A stretch of DNA of 19,270 nucleotides from Kordia sp964351775 (GCA_964351775.1 CAYGPQ010000084.1:1-19270); one strand, 5' to 3'. Shown: positions 8,263 to 15,861, counted from the first letter of the stretch. Numbers and translations are program-made. Notes: a model not told the origin generated them from the letters alone.

Positions 8263-8997
8263 ATGGGAATACTTTCAGATACAATTGCGGCAATTCAAGA
8301 TGAAGTTAAAATTGAAGAAATCAATTACTCAATAGAATTTAACCTAGAAATTGATGATTATATCTCTACTAAATCTACTGATAAACAAAAAGGAACTGAA
8401 ATCATCTTAAAAATAATACGCAATATAATTAAACAAAAGCAATCTGAAATAAACCTACTAAAAATAGCAAATGGTACTACAAATACCGTTAGTCAAGGTA
8501 TTGAAGATTTAAAAGATTTACTAAAACCAGAAAAGAAACCATTTCAAAGAGACAAACGAAAATACTCTTTTCAATATTGGTTATTTTTTAGTTTAACGAT
8601 TATAACAATTATTCTCTTAATAGTTCTTTTAATCTTCCCTTTACACTATAAAAATTGGTTAGATGCTAAAATATCATCTCAAATTATTTATCGAATTTCT
8701 GTACTGCTTCCATTTAGTACAATAATCGCATTGTTAATATATCAATATCGAAATGCATTAAAGCATTATCACAAGGCATGTGAGTCTATACATATTATGG
8801 GAAGTTATCCCGCAATAATAAACGCAATATGCGTCAATCAAGATCAAAAAGAAAAAGCATGTGCTCGTTTGTTTGATGTATTATTTGATTGGCATCCTCG
8901 ACCCAATGAATGGAGTATGAAAAAGCAAAATACTCTTGCGCTTAAGACTCTTTTAAAAGAGGTAGATAATTTAAAACAACATCAAAAAGGAGATTAA
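8263..8997 (+). CDS. Two-TM membrane protein, possible SLATT-like effector
   Basis: The 244-residue protein has a cytosolic N-terminal helical region (1-100), then two hydrophobic segments (about 106-127 and 141-161) joined by a short loop, and a cytosolic C-terminal helical tail. This 2-TM layout followed by a helix (QYRNALKHYHKACESI) is reminiscent of SLATT-type pore-forming effectors of conflict systems, but I cannot show sequence identity with them. The basic RDKRKYS segment before TM1 predicts the N-terminus inside. It starts two bases after the TIR-zinc gene, so the two are surely co-expressed. It could be the membrane-disrupting arm or just an anchor for the module. Confidence 0.82.
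   Translation: MGILSDTIAAIQDEVKIEEINYSIEFNLEIDDYISTKSTDKQKGTEIILKIIRNIIKQKQSEINLLKIANGTTNTVSQGIEDLKDLLKPEKKPFQRDKRKYSFQYWLFFSLTIITIILLIVLLIFPLHYKNWLDAKISSQIIYRISVLLPFSTIIALLIYQYRNALKHYHKACESIHIMGSYPAIINAICVNQDQKEKACARLFDVLFDWHPRPNEWSMKKQNTLALKTLLKEVDNLKQHQKGD
8987..8992 (+). promoter_or_regulatory. Shine-Dalgarno AAGGAG deciding a TTG start
   Basis: AAGGAG lies inside the last codons of the 2-TM gene, six bases before a TTG codon at 8999. Most genes here have no such site, so it supports the TTG start of the small zinc-ribbon gene. The next in-frame ATG is at 9038. Confidence 0.6.
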
Positions 8998-8998
8998 A

Positions 8999-9307
8999 TT
9001 GAATTTTATAACAAGGGCATGGCGAAAAATTAAAAATATGTTTTCAGAAGAAGAAACACATATAGTTGAAACACATATTGAAACAATAGAAATAGAAAAA
9101 AAAACCTTTAACATCAACAACCCAACAAATAAAAAATTTCAGATTACGAATGAAAGAAGAGTGCCTGTAAAGGATGAAAAATTTAATATAATAACCAGTA
9201 GTCGCCCTAGAAGTTGTCCAAGATGTAATTCTACAGGAACAATTATAAAGCAAGGTAATCAATGGAAGTGTAGTACTGAAAAAGGCGGATGTGATTATGC
9301 ATGGTAA
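8999..9307 (+). CDS. Small zinc-ribbon protein with three KxFxI motifs
   Basis: This 102-residue protein starts at TTG with a good ribosome binding site. An ATG at 9038 (residue 14) is possible, but it would lose the basic amphipathic N-terminus (ITRAWRKIKNMF) that may touch membrane. Residues 20-70 look disordered and carry three copies of a short motif: KKTFNI (34-39), KKFQI (45-49) and EKFNI (60-64). The C-terminus is a zinc ribbon with Cys73, Cys76, Cys91 and Cys98 (CPRC, WKC, GCDYAW). The same short motif is found in the E1, E2, tandem Ubl and JAB proteins that follow, so this could be a hub, substrate or adaptor of the ubiquitin-like module. No enzymatic role is evident. Confidence 0.78.
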   Translation: MNFITRAWRKIKNMFSEEETHIVETHIETIEIEKKTFNINNPTNKKFQITNERRVPVKDEKFNIITSSRPRSCPRCNSTGTIIKQGNQWKCSTEKGGCDYAW

Positions 9308-9318
9308 AAAATAAAGCA

Positions 9319-10557
9319 ATGAAAAAATTTGACATTAAAAAGACTATAAATTTTGAAGAAAATCCTACGGATAGACAAGAGCGAATATCATGGTGGAGTC
9401 AAGACAAACTAAAAAATGCTAAAGTGATGGTGGTAGGCGCTGGCGCTATAGGCAATGAAACCTTAAAAAACCTAGCTTTATTAGGAATTGGGAATATCTT
9501 CATTGTAGATTTTGACACTATAAGTACTTCTAACCTAAGTAGAACTGTACTATTTCGTAAAGATGATGTAGGAAAGAAGAAAGCAGAAGTAGCAGCGAAA
9601 AGAGTAAAGGAACTAGCATTTAATGATGATATAAATATCGACTGGTTTCATGGTGACCTAGTTTGGGAACTCGGCACGGGAATCTATGATGAAATGGATC
9701 TTGTATTAGGTTGTTTAGACAATGTAGAAGCCAGGATGTCTATTAATAGACAATGTTGGCTCACAAAAACCCCCTGGATTGATAGCGGTATGTATGAATT
9801 GGGTCTGAGAGTTGAATTTTATCATCCACCGCAGCTTCCATGTTATGAATGTAATTTAACTCCAAATCAACTCGCAAATTCAAATAAAAGATACTCTTGT
9901 GATCACGCAAAATTGAAAGCTTTTGAAGAAGACAAAATGCCTACAACTCAAATTACTTCAGCTATTGTGTCTGCAATACAAGTTCAAGAAGCTATTAAGT
10001 TTTTATGTGGTCAGGAAGTTGCAATTGGAAAAAAAATATACTTTCAAGGGAAAAACAACGATTTCGATATATTTTCTAAAAATATAAATGAAAACTGCAC
10101 AGCACATGCAAGTTATCCTGATGTAACTGAACTATCAGTAGACATATATGTTAAGTTAAAAGATTTCTTAGAATATATAACAAAAGATGAACTTTCAGGA
10201 AAAGGAGCTTCACTAGACTTTAGAGGAGACAGAAGCTTTATTAAGAGTGTTTCATGTAGAACTTGTGCTTCAGAAATTAACTTAATGCGTCCAACTTTTA
10301 GAATTGACGCCGAAGAATTCATTTGTAAAAAATGTAAAAGTAATGGTAGTTCTTATACTGAAACAGATAAAGAACTACAAACACATAAGATTTCGCAAGA
10401 GCTATTCAATCTAGAAAACTCAGACGAAGAATTACTCAATTTTACATTACATCAATTAGGTGTTCCACATATGCAAATTCTTGCAGTATTGAGTCAAAAA
10501 AATGAACATAAATATTACAAACTAGTAGATAAAACAATTTTAAAATTAATTAATTAA
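9319..10557 (+). CDS. E1-like ubiquitin-activating enzyme (ThiF/MoeB family)
   Basis: The product (412 residues from the ATG at 9319) adenylates the C-terminus of the ubiquitin-like protein and passes it to the E2. The nucleotide-binding Rossmann segment is VMVVGAGAIG (GAGAIG at 40-45), followed by IVDFDTIS and NLSR, and GCLDN at 131-135, all typical of E1/ThiF. PCYEC (174-178) may bind zinc, and Cys194 in RYSCDH is a candidate active-site cysteine. PTTQITSAIVSAIQVQEAIKF is the classic crossover helix region. The C-terminal part adds a zinc ribbon (Cys313, Cys316, Cys336, Cys339) and a small helical end. It starts with MKKFDI, the short motif shared by the module. An upstream in-frame ATG at 9301 overlaps the previous gene by seven bases and would add six residues; I prefer 9319 because it places the motif at the N-terminus, as in the JAB at 12605. 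Confidence 0.92.
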   Translation: MKKFDIKKTINFEENPTDRQERISWWSQDKLKNAKVMVVGAGAIGNETLKNLALLGIGNIFIVDFDTISTSNLSRTVLFRKDDVGKKKAEVAAKRVKELAFNDDINIDWFHGDLVWELGTGIYDEMDLVLGCLDNVEARMSINRQCWLTKTPWIDSGMYELGLRVEFYHPPQLPCYECNLTPNQLANSNKRYSCDHAKLKAFEEDKMPTTQITSAIVSAIQVQEAIKFLCGQEVAIGKKIYFQGKNNDFDIFSKNINENCTAHASYPDVTELSVDIYVKLKDFLEYITKDELSGKGASLDFRGDRSFIKSVSCRTCASEINLMRPTFRIDAEEFICKKCKSNGSSYTETDKELQTHKISQELFNLENSDEELLNFTLHQLGVPHMQILAVLSQKNEHKYYKLVDKTILKLIN

Positions 10558-10571
10558 TTAAAATCAAAATT

Positions 10572-10850
10572 ATGGCAGATTTAAACGTAAATTTTATGCA
10601 CCCAACAGATGGAAGAGTAATTTCTGTAACAATAGAAGACACTATGACTGGGCAAGAAGTTGTGGGAGAGTTAATCGCAAACGATTTTGTACCTGCAAGC
10701 GGTGATGGGTACAATTTGGCACTCAAAGGAGGAGCTCAATTAGATAATGCAAGAACCCTTTCTCAAAATGCTGTTAAAGACAATGATACTATCAGAGTAA
10801 TTCCAGCAACAGACGCTGGAGAATTTAATACTTTAAATAAGAGCGTATGA
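10572..10850 (+). CDS. Single-domain ubiquitin-like protein
   Basis: The 92-residue protein fits a beta-grasp fold: strand VNFMHP, strand RVISVTIE, helix GQEVVGELIAN, strand YNLAL, then TLSQNAVKDNDTIRVIPAT as the closing turn and strand (about 5-80). It lies between an E1 and an E2, as in prokaryotic ubiquitin-like systems. The tail after the last strand is DAGEFNTLNKSV, so there is no terminal GlyGly. A JAB protease could trim it, with AG at 82-83 the only Gly near the end. The protein is closely related to the second domain of the tandem Ubl at 12047. Its gene overlaps the E2 start by four bases (ATGA). Confidence 0.88.
   Translation: MADLNVNFMHPTDGRVISVTIEDTMTGQEVVGELIANDFVPASGDGYNLALKGGAQLDNARTLSQNAVKDNDTIRVIPATDAGEFNTLNKSV
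10590..10811 (+). repeat. Ubiquitin-like coding unit, copy 1 of 3
   Basis: This segment is strongly similar at DNA level to 12362-12580 (long shared runs such as the ends coding for TIRVIPAT and LALKGG) and more weakly to 12116-12310. The pattern suggests duplication within the operon, with the copy at 12116 diverging furthest. Confidence 0.75.
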
Positions 10851-11380
10851 CACCACAAGAAATAAGAAACTTACGGTTAAAAAATGACTATAAAGAAATG
10901 GTCAATATAAGAGGAAGTATCATTTCTTGGGAAGCTATAAAAGGTGTTCCTCCATTTGTAGAAGAGTATAAAATAACTATCAATATAAAAGGCATTATTG
11001 GAGAAGGCCCCGAGTATAGAAATTCACATATTATTTCCGTTGCGCTTCCTTCTAATTATCCAATTGCGGCACCAAACGTTAATATGATATCAAAACCTAT
11101 TGTGTACCACCCAAATTGGTACAAAGCGGGGAAATGGTGCTATGGTACGTGGCTGATGTCAGAAGGATTAGGACATCATATCATAAGAATGACTCGTACA
11201 TTACAATACGATTTAGATATTACAAATGAGAACAGTCCAGCTAATTCAGATGCAAATCGTTGGTACAAGTCTCATAAACGTAGCGGTACATTTCCATGTG
11301 ATAGCACAATACTTCCCGATCCTACGAAGAAGAAAATGACAATGCAATTTAAAACAAAGAAAAAGTTTGATATTAATTAG
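10847..11380 (+). CDS. E2-like ubiquitin-conjugating enzyme
   Basis: The 177-residue protein shows the E2 core. Strands IISWEAI and YKITINIKG come first, then the LPSNYPIAAPNV segment (68-78, the P-x-x-P region of E2s), then HPN (88-90) and the catalytic Cys98 in KWCYGTW. ANRWY (136-140) matches the closing helix of several bacterial E2s. It would accept the ubiquitin-like protein from the E1. The C-terminal tail is disordered and basic and ends in KKKFDIN (171-177), another copy of the short motif. It overlaps the Ubl gene by four bases, so the two are translationally coupled. Catalytic activity is likely because HPN and Cys are both present. Confidence 0.88.
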   Translation: MTPQEIRNLRLKNDYKEMVNIRGSIISWEAIKGVPPFVEEYKITINIKGIIGEGPEYRNSHIISVALPSNYPIAAPNVNMISKPIVYHPNWYKAGKWCYGTWLMSEGLGHHIIRMTRTLQYDLDITNENSPANSDANRWYKSHKRSGTFPCDSTILPDPTKKKMTMQFKTKKKFDIN

Positions 11381-11438
11381 TGTTGAATAAAGTAAAGAGC
11401 GTATTGCTTTATAAGGAACTGTATAATGTACTTATACT

Positions 11439-12026
11439 ATGAATACTTTTTACATAAATAAAACAATTTTTTATAAACCAAAAGAACAGGATATATCAGA
11501 CTTTGTAATATTTGATAGATTTAATTCTTTGGAATCAACCTTTAATAGTTCAAGTAGAATTTATATTTCAGCAAAAGCACGAGCTCTATTGTTTAAAGAA
11601 ATTAATTGGGGAACAAGTGAAATCATTAATTCTTATGAAGAAGGTGGATTGTTAATAGGAAAATCATATTTCAATAATAATGATGAGAAATTCTATTATT
11701 CAATAGTTACATCCATTATTCCAGCACTTGTAGAAGAAAAATCAATGAATGAAAAAAAATATGGTTTCGATTCATGGCAAACAATGTTAAGCAAGTTAGA
11801 TATCTATAATAAAGATAAAACTATTGAAAATAGAGAACATATAATAGGATGGTATCATACCCATAAAGGTATCCGTTCAGTCTATATGTCAGAAAAAGAT
11901 ATGGATATGCAGAAAATGTTTCCATTACAGTGGCAATTTGGGATTGTCTTAAATCCACAAAAACAAATTTGGCGTGCATTTAACGGGGAGAATGCTCATA
12001 AATGTCAGGGGTTTATGCTTAAATAA
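11439..12026 (+). CDS. JAB/JAMM metalloprotease, copy 1
   Basis: The 195-residue protein has the JAMM zinc site: Glu67 in YEEGGLLIG, His140 and His142 in GWYHTH, Ser151 and Asp154 in MSEKD. The usual proline after HTH is lysine here (HTHKG), and this copy is the most diverged of the three in the operon, so specificity may differ. Enzymes of this family remove or mature ubiquitin-like tails. The N-terminus MNTFYINKTIF has a weak copy of the short motif. The gene follows a 58-base gap after the E2 gene and precedes the tandem Ubl gene by 20 bases. It may process the tandem Ubl or deconjugate targets. Confidence 0.87.
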   Translation: MNTFYINKTIFYKPKEQDISDFVIFDRFNSLESTFNSSSRIYISAKARALLFKEINWGTSEIINSYEEGGLLIGKSYFNNNDEKFYYSIVTSIIPALVEEKSMNEKKYGFDSWQTMLSKLDIYNKDKTIENREHIIGWYHTHKGIRSVYMSEKDMDMQKMFPLQWQFGIVLNPQKQIWRAFNGENAHKCQGFMLK

Positions 12027-12046
12027 GTAAACTAAAAATATAAAAA

Positions 12047-12592
12047 ATGAACACTTTAAATAATAGAATAAAAAAGAAATTTAAAATCCTCAATCAAGAA
12101 TCTATCAACTTAAATTTTATGCATCCAATAAACGGAAGATTTATTAGTGTGATGATAGATAGCACTATGACAGGAGGTAAAATAATAAATGAGTTGGTAA
12201 GAAATGATTTCTTACTTGCAAACAGTCAAGGATACAATTTAACATTTGTAGGTGGAAATCTATTAGATGACAATAATTTATTATCTCAAAATTCGAATCA
12301 AGATAATGATACTAGTGCTAACAAGATATCTTCTATAAAAAAGGAAAGTATCAACATAAATTTTATGCATCCTACAGATGGAAGATTAATTTCAGTGACA
12401 TTGGATAATATTATGACTGGACAAGAAATTATAGCAGAGTTAATTGCAAATGAGTTTGTGCCTGCGTGCGGTGACGGATACAATCTAGCACTCAAAGGAG
12501 GTAATCAATTAGATAATGCGAGGACACTTTCTCAAAATTCTATTAAAAATGATGATACCATCAGAGTAATTCCAGCAACGAGTGGTTGTTAA
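12047..12592 (+). CDS. Tandem ubiquitin-like protein (two domains)
   Basis: In 181 residues, two beta-grasp domains follow a short leader with KKKFKI (9-14). Domain 1 (about 21-90) has NFMHPINGRFISV, a helix KIINELVRND and YNLTFVGG, but it stops at DNDT and lacks the closing TIRVIPAT strand. Domain 2 (about 102-178) keeps the complete pattern and ends in IPATSGC. The protein therefore ends three residues past the last strand, with Gly180 and Cys181, in contrast to the longer tail of the single Ubl. Domain 2 is the copy closest to the single Ubl; domain 1 looks like a non-conjugatable or structural unit. It is flanked by two JAB genes. The chain may be conjugated as a whole, since the linker has no obvious cleavage motif. 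Confidence 0.86.
   Translation: MNTLNNRIKKKFKILNQESINLNFMHPINGRFISVMIDSTMTGGKIINELVRNDFLLANSQGYNLTFVGGNLLDDNNLLSQNSNQDNDTSANKISSIKKESININFMHPTDGRLISVTLDNIMTGQEIIAELIANEFVPACGDGYNLALKGGNQLDNARTLSQNSIKNDDTIRVIPATSGC
12116..12310 (+). repeat. Ubiquitin-like coding unit, copy 2 of 3 (diverged)
   Basis: This unit encodes domain 1 of the tandem protein. It keeps MHP, the helix and GYNL but lacks the codons for the final strand present in the other two units. Confidence 0.65.
12362..12580 (+). repeat. Ubiquitin-like coding unit, copy 3 of 3
   Basis: This unit encodes domain 2 of the tandem protein and is the near-twin of 10590-10811, with most differences at third codon positions. That suggests purifying selection or gene conversion between the single and tandem genes. 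Confidence 0.75.
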
Positions 12593-12604
12593 AACTGAGA
12601 CAAA

Positions 12605-13201
12605 ATGAATAAAAAATTTAACATAAATGCAACAGTTAGTGAATATGAACTAAAATTGTTTGATGAAACCATTTCGCTAGAAAAGGATAACAAATATGAC
12701 TCGAATATTCAAAAAATAGAAACTTTGAATGAAATTCTACTTTCTCAAAAAGCAAGAGAAACTATTTTTAAGCATATAGATTGGAATAAGAATACATCCA
12801 ATAACTCAGTTGAACAAGGAGGGTTATTAATAGGTCATTCCTATGTAGATAAAGAAAAAAATAGCATAATTGGTTACGCTGTAAATGCAATTCCTGCTTT
12901 CACAGCAAAAGGTTCTATGGCATACTTGAAATTTGATCATAATACATGGAAATCAATTATGGATGCTCTTGATACTATCAATGAAGACTCTGAAAACGAT
13001 GATTTTCAAGTTATTGGATGGTATCATACGCATCCAGGAAGATTATCTGTTTTTATGTCTGGGACGGACTTAAACACACAGCGAACAATGTTTTCTAAAG
13101 ATTGGCAATTTGCGATAGTTTTAAATCCTCAAAAACAAATATGGAGAGCTTTTAGTGAAGCAGATGCTAAAGAATGTAACGGTTATATTTTAAAAAAATA
13201 A
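12605..13201 (+). CDS. JAB/JAMM metalloprotease, copy 2
   Basis: The 198-residue protein carries an intact JAMM site: Glu70 in VEQGGLLIG, His141 and His143 in GWYHTHPG, Ser152 and Asp155 in MSGTDLNTQ. This is the most canonical of the three copies. The end AKECNGYIL is shared with copy 3. The N-terminus MNKKFNINATV holds the shared motif (KKFNI, 3-7) in what looks like a disordered leader of about 40 residues. It starts 12 bases after the tandem Ubl gene and stops three bases before the E2-like/JAB fusion. The expected role is removal of the ubiquitin-like tag from targets or trimming of Ubl tails. Confidence 0.9.
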   Translation: MNKKFNINATVSEYELKLFDETISLEKDNKYDSNIQKIETLNEILLSQKARETIFKHIDWNKNTSNNSVEQGGLLIGHSYVDKEKNSIIGYAVNAIPAFTAKGSMAYLKFDHNTWKSIMDALDTINEDSENDDFQVIGWYHTHPGRLSVFMSGTDLNTQRTMFSKDWQFAIVLNPQKQIWRAFSEADAKECNGYILKK

Positions 13202-13204
13202 TTT

Positions 13205-14743
13205 ATGGAAACACGAAAAAAAATAGACAGAGAATTCCAGCAGATTAAAGATTTTTTTTCAGAACACGAAATTGAATATGTAGAAGTAAGTAAAAATACT
13301 TATGCTTTGGAATTTACTTTAAAAGTGAAAAGTTACATCTCAAAAGATAAAACTGGAAAAGGTTTTAAATTTCAATTAGTACTAGAAAAAATCAATAATA
13401 CTGAAGTTAGTTATAAGATTTTCATAAAGAAAGGATTTGAAGTACCCTATCATCCAAATTTCAGATTCTTTAGTCCTTTTCCTAGTTCAGATTTATTGAA
13501 TAAATATACTTCTACGGAAATATTTAGTAAAAAAGCATCATGGGTTGGCTCTTTAAAAAAACATGCTGATGTTGTTGACTATGTGAAAGAAATGATTCTA
13601 TCCTTACAATTTCACGAAAATTATATCAACACTGAAAATATTGGAAATAAAAAAGCCTATCACTGGTATTCAGATCAAATAGTTAAAAAAAAAGATATTT
13701 TTCCAACAGATAATTTTTTAGAGCATTTAATAGACTCCAACCCGAGCAAACAATCTTCAAAAAAAACATTCAATATTGATTCAGATAAAAATGAAAAAAA
13801 ATCTAATGAAAAGCCACAGTTTACAATCAAAAAAAAATTTAGCATAACTGCTAAGGAAGAATATGAACTTGAAGAAAAAATATTAGTAGATGAAACTTTT
13901 AAAACAGATGAAGATTTTAATTCTGAAAATAAAAAACTTCAATCAGAGGCACGATTATACATATCTCAAAAAGCAAAAAAACAAATATGGAATCATATTG
14001 AATGGGGAAATCACTACACTAAAAATAACAAAAATGAACAAGGAGGTATTCTTTTAGGAAAAGTATTTTTTGATAAAGAAAAAGAAATACAGTTTGCAAT
14101 TGTGGAAGATGTAGTAGTAGGAAAAACAGCAAAAGGAAATCCTACGTACTTAGAAATGTCTCATGAGACTTGGGCACAAATGTTAAATGATGCAGACCAA
14201 ATAATAGAAGATAAAAATGACAACATTCAAGTAATTGGATGGTATCACACGCACCCAAATGAGTTAAGTTTATACATGTCAAATACAGATATGAATACGC
14301 AATATCGTTTTTTCAATCAAGATTGGCATTACGCTATTATACTAAATCCCCATAAGGAAATATGGAAAGCTTTTGTTGGTAAAGAAGCTAAAGAATGTAA
14401 AGGATATATATTGAACGATGATGATGTAAGTTATACAGATACTGATCATACTAAAGAAAGCTCTAGCAATAATATTTGGTCAAAAAAAAAAGTCTTCATA
14501 ATTCTGATCCTAGCAATGTTTCTGACAATGATGATAACATTATGGATTAACCAAATGATTCAAAAAGAACAAATAACTAAAGAAAGTGATTCCATTCAAA
14601 CAGAAGTAAAGGGAGCAAATATATATGACCCTAAAGAAAATGATACTTGTGATGATGATATACGTACTATCGATAATACCAAGCTACGCATTCTAAAGCC
14701 AGATTCTACTTTCAACGATTCTTTAATAAATAAAAGTGAGTAA
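13205..14743 (+). CDS. Membrane-anchored fusion of cysteine-less E2-like domain and JAB protease
   Basis: The 512-residue protein has at least three parts. Residues 1-170 resemble the E2 of the same operon: PYHPN (81-85) matches VYHPN, the helix with MILSLQ matches RTLQ, and AYHWY (151-155) matches ANRWY. There is no cysteine before residue 398, however, so this E2-like part cannot form a thioester. Residues 183-220 are a linker with KKTFNI (186-191) and KKKFSI (209-214). Residues 245-405 are a JAB domain with Glu278, His348, His350, Ser359 and Asp362. A TM helix follows (429-448, after WSKKK), then an acidic tail that should lie outside. It may deliver deconjugation to the membrane, with the E2-like part binding Ubl or E1. 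Its stop overlaps the next start by eight bases. Confidence 0.88.
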   Translation: METRKKIDREFQQIKDFFSEHEIEYVEVSKNTYALEFTLKVKSYISKDKTGKGFKFQLVLEKINNTEVSYKIFIKKGFEVPYHPNFRFFSPFPSSDLLNKYTSTEIFSKKASWVGSLKKHADVVDYVKEMILSLQFHENYINTENIGNKKAYHWYSDQIVKKKDIFPTDNFLEHLIDSNPSKQSSKKTFNIDSDKNEKKSNEKPQFTIKKKFSITAKEEYELEEKILVDETFKTDEDFNSENKKLQSEARLYISQKAKKQIWNHIEWGNHYTKNNKNEQGGILLGKVFFDKEKEIQFAIVEDVVVGKTAKGNPTYLEMSHETWAQMLNDADQIIEDKNDNIQVIGWYHTHPNELSLYMSNTDMNTQYRFFNQDWHYAIILNPHKEIWKAFVGKEAKECKGYILNDDDVSYTDTDHTKESSSNNIWSKKKVFIILILAMFLTMMITLWINQMIQKEQITKESDSIQTEVKGANIYDPKENDTCDDDIRTIDNTKLRILKPDSTFNDSLINKSE

Positions 14744-14918
14744 CTCAATTATCATCAGTAGATCAAAACATCTTTCTTTATTAGCGGATCATCGTACTGA
14801 TCCAATAACTAAAAAACTATTGGAAGTTGGAGATGAGGTATGCGTTTGTGCTAAATGCAAGACAGTGTATCTAAAAGATGTTTGGGTAAATACCAAAAGA
14901 AATAATTGTTGTGATCAA
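14736..14918 (+). repeat. Second copy of the zinc-finger/RING-like coding module
   Basis: This encodes residues 1-61 of the first membrane protein and is very similar in DNA to 15862-16044, while the flanking codons differ strongly. The sharp edge suggests duplication followed by conversion of this module only. Confidence 0.7.
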
Positions 14919-15752
14919 AGTTTAACGTTGAAGGAAATTCCAAATGCTACAATTATAGATTTTAAAAAAGAAAAACGTTCTTCCAAAGTATCTAAAAAAT
15001 CATACAAAGGAATATTTGTTTTTTTCTTTCTAACTACAATTGTTGCTTGTGTAGCATGCTATTACTTATATACAGAACATAAAAAAGCGCAAGGTAGATA
15101 CTCTATTTATTATGAACAGCAGCAGCAGCAAAAACAACAGCAACAGCAACAAGATGAATTTGCCGCTACTCATTATGATAAAAATAAATTAGACAGTACT
15201 ATAACTAGTTTAACTAATTACATTTCTGTACTTAAAGGGGAAAAAATAGAATTAGAAAGAAGATTAAAGATATCTTCTCAAGGGCTAAAAAGATCAGTTA
15301 TTGAAGTGGAAACCAAAAGTGATGTTTTATCCTCGGATATATATATAGCAGGTATTAAATATGAAGAGATTGAAAACTACTCTATAGATTATAGTAAGGA
15401 TAAATCGAAAATACGTTTTACTGTTCATCAACCAATTTATCTTAAGTCTGTTAAAATTGAGGCTGCAAGTGAAGGTTTTATGACTGCATTTATTTATAAT
15501 ACGAAGGGTAAGTTGATTTGTCAAGTATATAATGGTTCTATAAAAGATGGTTTAGGAACCTTAAATTTTAATTACATGATTAATAGAGGAGAATACTATA
15601 TAACGCATGAAGGAAATGTTAATTTAACTTTTATTAGTGATTTTAATAATTATCCTATTTCTGATAATGTCATTTCTATTAAAGGACCAAAAAATAAAAA
15701 TGAACATTATATGAATTTCTTTGAGTGGACATATCAAGTCGTTATTAAATGA
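14736..15752 (+). CDS. Single-TM protein with zinc-finger/RING-like domain, polyglutamine and outer beta domain
   Basis: The 338-residue protein starts at GTG, supported by the matching MSNSI start of its paralog. Residues 10-64 hold the finger: LLADHRTDP, GDEVCVCAKC (Cys36, Cys38, Cys41), VYLKDVW, then Cys58 and Cys59 in NNCCDQS. The GD-x-V-x-V-C-x2-C and DVW segments recall the second half of RING domains. A TM helix spans about 91-112, after a basic KKSYK, so the finger is predicted inside and the rest outside. Outside are a glutamine tract (128-139), a coiled coil and a beta-sandwich-like C-terminus (about 225-320; VKIEAASEGF, then GEYYIT). A RING-like E3 role at the membrane fits the setting but is inference; a plain zinc-binding docking domain is equally possible. 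Confidence 0.85.
   Translation: MSNSIIISRSKHLSLLADHRTDPITKKLLEVGDEVCVCAKCKTVYLKDVWVNTKRNNCCDQSLTLKEIPNATIIDFKKEKRSSKVSKKSYKGIFVFFFLTTIVACVACYYLYTEHKKAQGRYSIYYEQQQQQKQQQQQQDEFAATHYDKNKLDSTITSLTNYISVLKGEKIELERRLKISSQGLKRSVIEVETKSDVLSSDIYIAGIKYEEIENYSIDYSKDKSKIRFTVHQPIYLKSVKIEAASEGFMTAFIYNTKGKLICQVYNGSIKDGLGTLNFNYMINRGEYYITHEGNVNLTFISDFNNYPISDNVISIKGPKNKNEHYMNFFEWTYQVVIK
15117..15152 (+). repeat. CAG/CAA polyglutamine tract
   Basis: Twelve codons, eleven CAG or CAA with one AAA, encode a Q-rich run just outside the predicted membrane segment. Mixed CAG and CAA codons make it less slippage-prone than a pure repeat. The paralogous gene lacks it, so it is a recent insertion or expansion. Confidence 0.85.
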
Positions 15753-15784
15753 TTATATATAACGTTTAATATTATAAAATTTAG

Positions 15785-15804
15785 AGGTGTAAAATGATAC
15801 ACCT
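15785..15804. terminator. Small hairpin between the two zinc-finger membrane genes
   Basis: A perfect 7-base stem (AGGTGTA, AAATGA loop, TACACCT) lies in the 109-base gap between two paralogous genes. No T-run follows on the + strand, so it is a weak terminator at best; it could also be an attenuator or processing site. The gap otherwise shows no gene. Confidence 0.3.
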
Positions 15805-15861
15805 AAAATCAATATTTCGCAAAACTTTCAAAATATTCAATTTTAGGCTCTTGGGAAAAAA

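Noticed and set aside
11390..11415. Weak stem near AAAGAGC...GCTTT in the gap before the first JAB gene
   Set aside because: The stem needs a bulge and is short; no T-run follows, so I do not call a terminator.
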